DNA of 64,000 bases from Erpobdella octoculata (Eukaryota > Annelida > Clitellata > Hirudinida > Erpobdellidae). Positions 34,660 to 44,267 of the stretch are shown one piece after another. Both the position numbers and the translations under genes were made by a program. The notes under the pieces are model-generated. The model did not search any database, was not told the origin of the DNA, and saw only the letters and a program-made list of their open reading frames with translations. The stretch is from assembly GCA_963978895.1 (NCBI GenBank), contig OZ022243.1, positions 15,168,765-15,232,764 on the forward strand, in the 5' to 3' direction. Position 1 is the stretch's first letter, and each line of letters opens with the position of its first letter.

Positions 34660-36118
34660 CACTGATCTCTATAATATAACTGGATTGCGCTTAGCCCATT
34701 ATTGCAATAGAAATGTTGTCGCCAGTCTGCCGCCATTTTACCACTCTCAATTACCAATGCAGCCGTCGTGTTTACGTCGATCGTCGCATGATATACGAAT
34801 AATTAAGGGGTTTTAATTAAATTTATTTATTTTACTTGAAAATAACAAATTTTATTTAGTTATTCGGTATTTTTCAAATTTTTTTAATACGGTAAATATG
34901 ATAGTTATTCGGTAACTATCATGAAACGCTTTGTAGATCACCACAACAAAATCGCCCCGCTGTGGTTTAGCAAGTGCAGAATAGGTTGTACAAGAAACTG
35001 TATTACTCTAAAAGTTTTGAATCTATTTAGTAATTTTTAACATCAAAATGTTTGTGAGATGTAGTAGGAAGTTATCTTGTGTATATAAAAAAATTCAATA
35101 AGCACATTTTCTTTGAGCATTTGTTCAAAGTAAACGGTATCTTTTGTGTTACCTATGTCTATAACAATTGGTCAGCGAATAATATATTTAGTTTAGGCTA
35201 AATAAGTTACATGTAAACTATAACATATTTAAATTTTATTTAATTTTTATCATTCGTAAAGGTGTTTAATTTGATTCAGGCTTTGAGGTAATTTAACGTG
35301 CAACGCAGCACATCCGCACAGCAGCAAAACACGTTAGCTAATTGCCATTACGTTGTTGTTTTATTTTATTTGTATTCTTTAAATATTAATTAATTTATAT
35401 ACAAACTAATGACTTGAGGTTTTTGTAGCAATGGGCTGCATGTGATATGATGTGAAGGTTCTTGCTATGCCCGGCTCCATTCTATAACTAAGGCCGACTA
35501 AGGCGTATTCTATTCCCACAAACCCACTTTTTGGATGCTTTAGCAAGGCTGAACTGATGTTGCGATTGATGATCTTAAAATCGAAATAACTTTGTGAAAA
35601 TAAATTGTACGATTACATAGTTGTTTGCATATTATGTTTTTTGTTTAAATTGTTTTTCAACATGTATCAATTAATTTTTTTTTAATTTTTGTGCTACTGC
35701 TTTCCTAGCATTCAATGAGGCTAGAAACAAAGAGAAATTCTACATTTCATCTTTGCGAACTTAAAACTTAAATAAAAACTATTTTTTAAACCTTTCAACA
35801 TGAGTTTGAGGCTCACATTAAATTATTTAGGCAGTAATAAGGGTGCTCAGCCAAACTCCTTACGACAATGTTGGCGGCAAATAAACTTTGCTAGAAAACT
35901 ACATTAATTACGTATTTACAAATAAAATAACTGTTTTGCTCCCTTATATTGTTTATTAAAGCTATTACTAGCAGCGAAATTCGGTATTTTTACACTTCAA
36001 AAAATATTCCGTCAATAGCATCAGGTAGGTAGGCGTGGCCTAAGAGTTCCAAAATGGCGACCAGCGGCGACTCCCAGGCAGGTCTAAGCGCAATCCAGTT
36101 ATATTATAGAGATCAGTG
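34660..36118. mobile_element. inner terminal-inverted-repeat element with 8-bp duplication
   Basis: 1459 bp with terminal inverted repeats beginning CACTGATCTCTATAATATAA and continuing through GGATTGCGCTTAG. It is flanked by the perfect 8-bp duplication GGCAAAGC (34652-34659, 36119-36126). The interior has no long frame. An 8-bp duplication fits hAT or P superfamilies; the terminus does not decide between them. Confidence 0.82.
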
Positions 36119-36559
36119 GGCAAAGCACGCAATAAAAAGCGAGACAAATTGAAGAACCACGTGATAGCGGTCCGTCTAATAGCCACAGACACTATAAGTC
36201 TATAAATAAAACTGGGTATATAAACGCGCTTCTTGTTTTATTGTTCTATTTTCTCCAGTCAAAATTTTTTTTTTTAAAGACAATACATTTTTTTAACAGT
36301 GCCTCAGCGTTGCGTTTGGCTGCATGTCTCAAAATTCTCCATCTCACATATATATACTATTTCAAACTTGCAGAAAATCTATAAAAAAAATCGCACTTAA
36401 GGTTAAGAGCAGGATTCTTTCTGCTAAAAATAAAATTGCCTAAAATAAAATCTCGGCAATCGATAACGGTAGCTGCTATTGCCCCGGCGGTTTGCCGTGG
36501 TTGCAATCGGTAAAATTGCTACTGTACCGTCTGTACCGGCAGTCCCGCCGTGCGTCTAC

Positions 36560-36610
36560 CTAAAATTAAACCCTAACCCCAACCCTAGCCATAACCCTAA
36601 CCCTTTAAAA
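36560..36610. repeat. degenerate telomere-like CCCTAA repeat
   Basis: About 40 bp of imperfect CCCTAA/CCCCAA/CCCTAG units. Too short and internal to be a telomere; possibly an interstitial relic. Confidence 0.6.
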
Positions 36611-36706
36611 AATAAGTACATCTTTATTAATTGATCGAAATGTCAATTGTTTTGGCAAAACCGCCTAGACAACAGCAATTTTATCGCTTATTGCCCGGCG
36701 CCTACT

Positions 36707-36901
36707 AAGTAAAGTAAAGTAAAGTAACATGGTTTAGAGTGGTTCAGAAGGCTGAAGCCTGTGTGAGAACCACTACAACATTTAGAGGCAGTTGTTTATG
36801 GTGCGTGCCTCCCCACACCCCCTGCGGACGCTGATGACGCGGTGAGATTCAAACCGCCGACCTTTAGGCCAACAGGAGAACGCTTTACCACATGACCACC
36901 A
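36707..36901 (-). repeat. tRNA-derived SINE
   Basis: On the minus strand it starts tRNA-like (GGTGGTCATGTGGTAAAGCG, A box) with a B-box-like GGTTTGAATCT about 40 bp on, has a body without coding, and ends in TTACTTTACTTTACTT. The 9-bp flank GCGCCTACT occurs on both sides (36698-36706, 36902-36910), consistent with a target duplication. Confidence 0.75.
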
Positions 36902-37343
36902 GCGCCTACTGCCAGGGTAATAGTTATAACGTCGATAACTTGCCGGCAAGTTTGTTTATATTTGCTTATTTACAGTGATCACGTGAGAGGGGTGACTTTG
37001 CCGCGCTGGACACGGTCCCAACTATAGAGTTATATAGCAGCTAGGGACTTGCCAGTCTAGGTATATATATCCTAAGTCTATGGGCTGGCCAGTGTGAGTC
37101 AGCATTACGCACGGCATTACGGAACGGCATAAATAAATTCAAGATATTTGGGAAATTTGCTGTCGCAATGTTTTCTGTAGTATTTACTTGAAAACAACGT
37201 AACTACGTAAGTACTATAAAAAGACGCTATCCTTTATATATTTACCGCGTTGTCCGCACTGCGGACTCCGCAGGACCGCAGAAGCAATTAATCAGCTTCG
37301 AAATTACGACAATTTAATTTTTCAGGGGGAGCACGTGCTCCCA

Positions 37344-37600
37344 TGATCTCTACTATAAACTTTCGACCTAACCGTTCGAAATAACAGACTAATGTGACGT
37401 TTTGAATACTCTAATTTATTAATTAAGAAATGTATAAGTATAAAACACTAAATTGTGACTAAATACAAAGGCGGCTCACAGGCACGCTACACTCTCAATG
37501 TCCATCAAAAAACAAGGGCACGCAACAATGGCGGTTCACAGGCTCGCTACAAAAACAACGAACTAAAAATAGAAAATTAATTAAATATTCAAATTCAACA
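37344..37600 (-). repeat. probable BEL/Pao 3' LTR
   Basis: On the minus strand, pol ends and a purine tract (AAGGTGGGAGAA) is followed by TGTTGAATTTG at 37600, the expected LTR start. The far end is uncertain; GATCA at 37344 is one candidate. Confidence 0.55.
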
Positions 37601-37947
37601 TTCTCCCACCTTTCCTTTTGTGTTGACAAAAGGAAACAAAAAACAAAACAATGTTGACAAACAAAAAATAACATGTATACTATCTACAGTTACAGCTCTA
37701 GTTTTCTGGGCTTGTTGACCTTGCGTCCATACCTTGTCACTGTGCGAGGCTCGATCATCACAGCGTGGGCTTGCAGGAAGAGAAGCTGATTGATCCCAGG
37801 TATCGCCTGCCACTGATCTTTTCATAACTTCTTCTATTTGTCGAGTACCTTCCGAAGCAGTCAACTCCAACGGGAACAATCTTTGCAGAGGACGCAACAG
37901 CACACCCTGTTGTGTTTTCACTCTTGAAATGCGTACTAGCCCGTCTC
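37595..37947 (-). pseudogene. BEL pol, last part
   Basis: Continues the DUF5641 region after the hAT insertion: RISRVKTQQGVLLRPLQRLF, then PLEL, matches the V-K-T-x-x-G-x-x-x-R-P-x-Q-R-L-x-P-L-E end of BEL pol. A Ser-rich tail follows up to the LTR. Confidence 0.82.
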
Positions 37948-38838
37948 CAGTGATATTTTAGTAACGAAAACTAAAACTAATACGAAAAAGATTGACCATA
38001 GTTAACTAAAACTATAACGAAACGAAAATTGAATTTTACAACTAAAACTAAACTAAAACTAGAATGATTTGTCCTAGAACTAACTAAAACGAAAATACAT
38101 AAATTCAAATATTTAGTTACTTTTTCGTTATTTTAAAAAAGTTTGTAATTAAAATTTATAATTATCATAGACATCGATGTATTAAGAAACATAAACAAAA
38201 TTAATTTCATTTCTTCGGTTTCTCAATATCGGCCCGAAATGTCTAAGAACAATGAAAGAGTTTCCCCTGCTTTCAGCAAAACTGGCTGGACAGTCAACAA
38301 GGCAAGTGGCTCTTGATGTGGATGGTGTTCTGTTAAAAAACCATCTCACTCAATATATTAAAGAAATCAGCTCATCCCCATATGACTACAGCCTCTCCTC
38401 AATTGAGTTCTGGTGCCAGAAACAGCAGTTGAATACTTCAGTCCTTCCTGTGATTGCGCTGGATCTGATATCGGCACCAGCCTCGCAAGCTTTTGTGGAG
38501 CGACTTTTTTCAGTTTGTGGGATTTTGACAGCTGGCAGACGCAACAGGATGGAGAAATCATTAAATATGCGTGCTTGGTTGAAAGTAAACCAAGATCTAC
38601 TTGTTGACATGGATAATTAATGTTTATTATATTTAAATAAAAATATATGAACAAAAATTTCAATCGTGTCGGAATAAACTTATAATAACTAAACTAAACT
38701 AGAATGATAGCTCTGAAACTATATAGAAACTAAAATAATTGCATTTAGGAAAACTAAAACTAAATAAAATAAAAAAGGCTTTCGTCAAAACTAACTAAAA
38801 CTAAAACTAAAATGATTTTCATAACTAAAATATCACTG
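37948..38838 (+). mobile_element. hAT element inserted in BEL pol
   Basis: 891 bp with ends CAGTGATATTTTAGT and inverse, and a perfect 8-bp duplication CCCGTCTC (37940-37947, 38839-38846). Both flanks have AACTAAAACTAAA-type subterminal repeats. It carries only the C-terminal end of a transposase. Confidence 0.9.
38252..38620 (+). pseudogene. hAT transposase, dimerisation domain fragment
   Basis: About 122 codons ending in the hAT C-terminal signature: LPVIALDLISAPASQAFVER, then LFSVCGILTAGRRNRM and LNMRAWLKVNQDLL. This is the hAT family dimerisation block. The catalytic part has been deleted. Confidence 0.88.
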
Positions 38839-40482
38839 CCCGTCTCGTCCTGGAATAAACTCAATAATTCTTGCTAGCGGCCATAAAAGTCTCTTCTGGT
38901 TCTCTGCTCCCACCAAGACCACGTCTCCCACCTCGGGACATCTATATCTTCTCTCTTTTCCACGTTGTACTAAGAGGGCCAAGTATTCTTTGCGGAACCG
39001 GTTTTTTAACTCGTGTAACAATACCTGACGTCTTCGGTATTTTTCGTGCAATTTGTTACCAAGCACTTCCACTTCTGGAAAAGCAGCTGTCGAGATTCCT
39101 CTTAAGAACATAGCAGGAGTCAGCGGGATGAGATCGTTTTTATCCTCAGTTACTACTGTCAATGGACGTTCATTAATGACGTTCTCTACGTGACTTAGGG
39201 TTGTTCTTAGTTGGTCGTAATTCAAACTGGCCTTGCCGAGCATTCTCTTCAACATATCTTTGACCGTTCTTACCAACCTCTCCCACCATGCAGCAGAAGG
39301 GGGATTAAAGACCCACTTTATTTGTTTGACATTGGCAACTTCTTCTATTCTCCTCCAATCCAGTCTCTTGAATAAATTGACCAAACCAACAAAGTTTGTT
39401 CCATTATCACTATAAATCGTTGTGGGTCGGCCACGCATATTAATGAATCTTTCTAAAGCTTCTAAGAAAGCTTCTGTACTCAGTGACATAACAAAATCTA
39501 GATGAATGCAACGATATACTGCACATGTAAACAAGACTAACCAAGCCTTCTTTCCAGTCTTTAGATACAACGGTCCTGCTAGATCAACTCCTGTAGTTTG
39601 AAAAGCGTTTGCAATTTCCGTCCGACATGTGGGAAGTGGAGCTGGTTTCACCTCAAATCCTTTACTAGAATAACGCAGACAATTGGGACATTTGTGAATA
39701 ACTCTATTGATTGCTCTTCTCGACTGAAGAATCCAAAATCGTTCTCTCAATTTGTTAATCATGTATTGCGCTCCAGCATGATGATTTTTCAAATGATACC
39801 ATCTAATCAACGAAATTACAAGAGGGTGTTGAGATGGAAGCAAAATAGGAAATCGGAACTCTTCTGTGTCGTCACTGTCTATAAGTTTCGTTTTTACATG
39901 ATAAAGACCTTCTTCTGAAATTTCAACAATCAGACCTCTTATGACTTTTGTCTGTTTTGGAAACACTTCTTGTTGCACAATTCCCAGAAGAACGGACTCA
40001 GTATCCATAAAGTCTTTCACAGTCAAGTTTCCAGTTTTCTTTACATGATTTGGTTTGCTATTATAAATAAATCGTCTTATCCAAGCGACTACTCTGACAT
40101 TTTTTATGTAACTATTGGATGTAAAATACCATGGTTGATCAAAGGAATTTATCTTTTCATCAAGATTTGTCAGAATTGTGGTTGATGTCAACTTTTTACT
40201 ACTGCATCCTGATTCTGATTCCTGAAGTTTCATACTCGAAAGTTTTTCTATGTCTTTTGTACACACTTTCTTTCGCTCTGCACTGATAGCGATTTCATCA
40301 GAGATCTTTTCTCCAACTGGCCAATCTTCTGTACAATCATAGAGCCAACGTGGCCCCTCCCACCATCTGGACTCTAACAACTGAGTTGGAGAACAGCCTC
40401 TGGATGGAAGATCAGCTGGATTGTTAATGCCTGGTAAATGTCGCCAATCATCGACTTTAGAAAGTGCACAAATTTCTTTCAC
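38839..40482 (-). pseudogene. BEL integrase and DUF5641 region
   Basis: Long minus frame with the HHCC-type finger (YHLKNHHAGAQYMINKLRER ... CPNCLRYS) and the catalytic core (GVDLAGPLYLK, IYSDNGTNFVG, SAAWWERLVRTVK: D, D and E region). It ends with DUF5641 (FRKEYLALLVQRGKE, GDVVLVGAEN). An open frame of about 549 residues, interrupted from RNase H at 40483-40503 and by the hAT at 38838. Confidence 0.92.
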
Positions 40483-40503
40483 ACGGTTTCCAACAAATGT
40501 GCC

Positions 40504-40740
40504 CTATTGATCATTTCTTTTTATCCATGCTAATGTTGTAGTAGAATCACTCCACATGAAACTTTGAATGTTTTTTAACTTTAAAACTTCTGTCACAGAA
40601 CTAGTCAATCGAGCCCCTATAACACATGCTAGTAATTCCAATCGTGGTATCGTCAGTTTATTGAGTGGCGCCAATCTAGACTTGGCCATTATTAACTGTA
40701 CTGACACTTGACCACTTTTGTCTTCTGCTCTGAGAAACAC
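40504..40740 (-). pseudogene. BEL RNase H fragment
   Basis: Minus-strand piece with KSRLAPLNKLTIPRLELLAC and FMWSDSTTTLAWIKRN, typical of the BEL RNase H domain. Separated from RT and integrase by stop codons. Confidence 0.88.
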
Positions 40741-40959
40741 TACTGCTGCATAGGCATCTTGACTGGCATAACAAAATGTGTGTAATTCACATCGATTTTT
40801 CTGTACATTTTTGTCTCCAGCGATGTACCTCTTTATTTTAATGGATTGAAGACACTGAAGTTCTTTATGCCACTTTTCAAATTTGATAGCTGTTTCATCC
40901 GGTAGTGCCTCATCCCATCCTTGCTTTGACGACCACGTACCTTGTAGAATTAATTTAGG

Positions 40960-42206
40960 CTATAGCAACACAGGGCTTACAAAACCAATTGGGTCAAACA
41001 TTTTCCCCACAAATGACAAAATTTCACGTTTTGTTACGATTTTACTGGCATCTCGTTCAGGCACAACACATGATAAAGTATCTTCTAATTTATCCCAGAC
41101 GAGACCAAGCACTTTAGTAAGCAAAATCCGACTGTGTTCCTGATTTTCTGCAACACTTCTGTGTTCAAATTCGATATCTTTCTGAAGAGTACATTCCCAA
41201 TTTCGTAAATCCATCTTTGCTCCAGACATAACATCAATAGAATGTCTTTTAAAATCTTCATATTCTTTATACGAGTTCACTGAAGTTACACAATTGTCTA
41301 CATACAGAAACTCTAAAAGCTTTTGAGACAACACTGCATGTTCACTAGAAGCAGATTTCAGATGCAGCTCGATCACAGCAGCTAACAGAAACGGGCTACA
41401 GTTCACTCCAAACACAACTCTTCTATGTCGGTAAACTTTAAATTTCTTAGTAACTGGGTCTTCCCACCATAAAAATCTAAGAAAGTCTCTATCCTTTTCA
41501 TCAACTTCAATAATCTGAAATGCCTTTCTGACATCTGCAACAAGACCAATTTTATTTTCCCGAAATCTTAGCAATATGGATGGCAGAAGTTCTAAAAGAT
41601 TTGGTCCTTTTTCTAGCATGTCATTCAATGATGGTGCTCTACCAGTTTTACATGATGCATCAAAACTGGTCGTATTGGAGTAGTCTGACTCTCTGGTTTC
41701 AACACTGCTCTATGAGGTAGGTAATGACATCGTCTTTCTTTCTTGTTTTCATCTACCGTCTCAATTATATTTTCTGTCAGCCACTCGTCAAGCACATTTT
41801 GGTATTTTTCGTAGAACCCATTCGATAGAAGTTTTTCTGTCATTTTAACTAGTCTTTTTTCTGCAATTTCTCGGTTGCTTGAGATTTCAAGGTTTTCATC
41901 AATCCATGGCAGAGTCACAATATAACGACCTTCATCAGAACGAGTCACAGTCTTGAGAAAATTCTCCTTGGTTTCTATTTCTCTTTCTAGTCGTGTTTTT
42001 CGCTCCACCGGATCTTGGATCCCAATGGCCTCGAGGCTCCAGAGGTCAGGAACACTGGCTTCAGCCACAAACATCGAGGTAACAAGCATTGCTGAGCCAA
42101 CTTCTACTTCACCATTTGTCTGCTTTTGCTTTCCAGACAGCGTCCATCCAAAATGGGTCTCTAGAGCCACAAGCCCATTTCTCAGACAATGTTTTCGGCC
42201 AGTCAA
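40960..42206 (-). pseudogene. BEL reverse transcriptase region
   Basis: Two minus frames overlapping at 41625-41628. The upstream one carries GWTLSGK, NGFYEKYQNVLDEWL, RCHYLPHRAVLKPES. The downstream one carries the RT blocks IGLVADVRKAFQIIEVDEKD, FGVNCSPFLLAAV and LEFLYVDNCVTS. The catalytic box is YVDN where active BEL elements have YVDD, and the two halves are in different frames. Confidence 0.9.
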
Positions 42207-43486
42207 CCATTTGGCATAATAATCAGAACCGATAAGAAGTTCAATTTCACGTTATCTTCTCCAAGATCCTCTACAAATACCTTTTTCTCTTTTAGTTCTG
42301 ACATCCATGGCCCTCTAGACATTTTTGGGATGCCACTGCATATTTTCTTGTGACCAAGCACAATCAATCTAGAACAATATCTATTGTGAACTCCCTGGAT
42401 TTCAATGTTGTACCTGTTGTGCTGTTGAAGATCTTTAGAACCACCAAATAAAAGATGACAAAGTTCAGCTTGTCCGTGTGAGTTGAATCCCAGTTGACAA
42501 GTAGTCTTCTCCAAAATGTAGGACTTCTGAGATCCTCGGTGAAGTAACACTCTTATTTTCTTTTGTTTGTCTCCATTTCTAACAATACATTGTAGTGTCT
42601 GCAACAGAACTTCATTAGTGCAATTTAACTGGGAATGAACTGATGGTACTTCATCAATTGATTGACTGCTAGATTTCATCATTTCTGCATTTTGATTTAT
42701 TTTTAGTTGTGGGCACATTAAGGTCACATGCCTTCCTTGACAAATCATACACTTCAAGTATGTTTTGCATGTTTTAGCTATGTGCCCCAATTTTAAACAA
42801 GCCAGACATGCTTTCTTTTGCAGTATCTTTCTCTTTTTTAAAGCAAATGGCATGGTTTGGGCATTTGTACAGGTTTGGCTATCGTGAAATTTCTCACAAA
42901 AGATGCATGTTGGTTTATCACCTACAAATAATTCAGCTATTGTAGGCAGACTTTGATGTTGTGAGCAGAATTTTCTTCCTTTAACTGGTATTTCAGTAGT
43001 CAATTTACCAAACCCCTCATTTACCAAAGATAATCTTTCAGCACCTTTGACCTCCATTCGAAGAAATTTCATCAGTGATTTAAGTCTGTCATCAATGGGT
43101 TTATCTTGATGTTCATCATCATAACCTGACATTGGACTTCTTTGCCACACCTTGACAATTTCTTCAGGCAGACTGGATTCAACTAGAGGGTAGAGAAAGG
43201 CAGCACTCTGGTCTTGAGAAACTCCCAGGGTCTCTAGAGCTCGTAGGTGTGATTCTATCTCGTCATAAATGTTACTCAAAGTTACATCTTTTGTTTTCTC
43301 AGCAGCATTTCTGATAACAAGTTTTAACAACTGCCTCACATAGATTTCTGTCAACAAAACATTGTCTCCAAATCTATCTTTTAATGCAGTAATTACCAAT
43401 TTATAATTTTCTGCCATCTGAGGATAGCTTTCAACCAACTTATGGGCTCTGGTACCTGGAACCATCGACTGTATGAAGTATTGCAA
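42203..43486 (-). pseudogene. BEL gag and protease
   Basis: 427-codon minus frame. Residues 1-170 are DUF1759-like gag (VPGTRAHKLVESYPQMAENY, TALKDRFGD). CCHC-type knuckles follow at about 195-260 (CIFCEKFHDSQTC, CLACLKLGHIAKTC, CMICQGRHVTLMC). Then a DUF1758 retropepsin-like stretch where the active site reads LLHRGSQKSYI; BEL relatives have Asp where His stands, so the protease is dead. Gag upstream (to 43650) is in another frame. Confidence 0.9.
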
Positions 43487-43514
43487 CTTGTCGTTATCAT
43501 GTAAAGTACCATCC

Positions 43515-43650
43515 TCATGTATCCTTCGACCACTCCTTCATGTCACCGTTGAACCGCTTTATTTCAATTTTTGGCAACTTGTATGATGGTTCAGAAAATC
43601 TTCCACTGTTGTGTAGACTGTCAGCTGGATGAATTGAATTCTGTTTATAA
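43515..43650 (-). pseudogene. BEL gag fragment
   Basis: Minus-strand stretch with YKLPKIEIKRFNGDMKEWS, the conserved LPKIxLPxFxGD-x-x-x-W motif of BEL gag. It is frameshifted relative to the next gag segment and cut off by the LINE at about 43650. Confidence 0.8.
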
Positions 43651-43660
43651 ATAAAGCGAT

Positions 43661-44227
43661 TTGGCGGTCGCACAGACCGAGAAAAAATCCCCATCGATTG
43701 TGAATGACTGGGTTCAAGTGGTGAAAGCCGGTACTCAAAAAACAAAACAGCCAGCTGCTCAGTTGGTTGTTGTTAATGCTTCAATAAATGAACTGAAGGA
43801 TCGTGAAAGAAGAAAAAAGAATATAATTGTTTACGGTATCCCTGAGTCACCGAACTCAGCCCAGGCTACTAAAAAAACTGAGGATGAAGAATCCGTTAAA
43901 CAAATCTTGAATGTAATCGGTAAGTCTGAGGTAAAACCTGTACATTTGAAACGACTAAGATCTAAAGACACAAGCAAACCAGGTCCAATTTTGGTAGAAT
44001 TATCTGATATTAGTCTTAGGAATCCGATTCTCATGGCTGCCAAAATTCTGAGAAACAGTGACCATAAATCCGTCTATATCAGTCCGGATTTAACAGAAGC
44101 GGAAAGACAACTGGATTATCAGCCTAGACTTGAAAGAAACAAATTAAATGCAAATTTAGCTAAAGATTCGCCCTTTCGGTACTGCATCCGGGGTAATCAA
44201 TTGCAAAAATTCAAGAAAAGTTTTTAA
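43661..44227 (+). CDS. LINE ORF1 protein (188 aa, possibly truncated)
   Basis: Basic protein with a short N-terminal segment, a helical stretch (VNASINELKDRERRKKNIIV) and an RNA-recognition-like core (IIVYGIPES, VHLKRLRSKDTSKPGPILVE, HKSVYISPDLT). This is the ORF1 type that coats LINE RNA. The frame is open; the start at 43661 is the first ATG and may be internal to a longer ORF1. 40 bp separate it from ORF2. Confidence 0.8.
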   Translation: MAVAQTEKKSPSIVNDWVQVVKAGTQKTKQPAAQLVVVNASINELKDRERRKKNIIVYGIPESPNSAQATKKTEDEESVKQILNVIGKSEVKPVHLKRLRSKDTSKPGPILVELSDISLRNPILMAAKILRNSDHKSVYISPDLTEAERQLDYQPRLERNKLNANLAKDSPFRYCIRGNQLQKFKKSF

Positions 44228-44267
44228 TAAAGAAGTTTTTGCTGGCCTGTCTGTTGCTTTTCATAAT

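Larger units (their letters stand above)
34613..37090. mobile_element. outer terminal-inverted-repeat element, unclassified
   Basis: The left end (about 34613-34656, GGCTGGCCCATAGATATAGG onward) is inverted at 37045-37090 (CCTAAGTCTATGGGCTGGCC), about 43 bp with a few mismatches. Its interior holds the inner element at 34660-36118, a SINE and a telomere-like patch. No target duplication or transposase is clear. Confidence 0.55.
37344..43650 (-). mobile_element. BEL/Pao-like LTR retrotransposon, degraded
   Basis: Minus-strand order: gag (43515-43650 and 42203-43486 with zinc knuckles), protease, RT (40960-42206), RNase H (40504-40740), integrase and DUF5641 (38839-40482), pol C-terminus (37595-37947), then an LTR. 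It is cut by a hAT at 37948-38838, truncated upstream where a LINE starts, and broken by several stops and frameshifts. The 5' LTR is missing. Confidence 0.9.

Noticed and set aside
36560..36610. Telomere or chromosome end
   Set aside because: Only about 40 bp of degenerate CCCTAA units embedded in transposon DNA.
38871..40185. Plus-strand frames opposite the BEL integrase
   Set aside because: Antisense shadows of the pol pseudogene.
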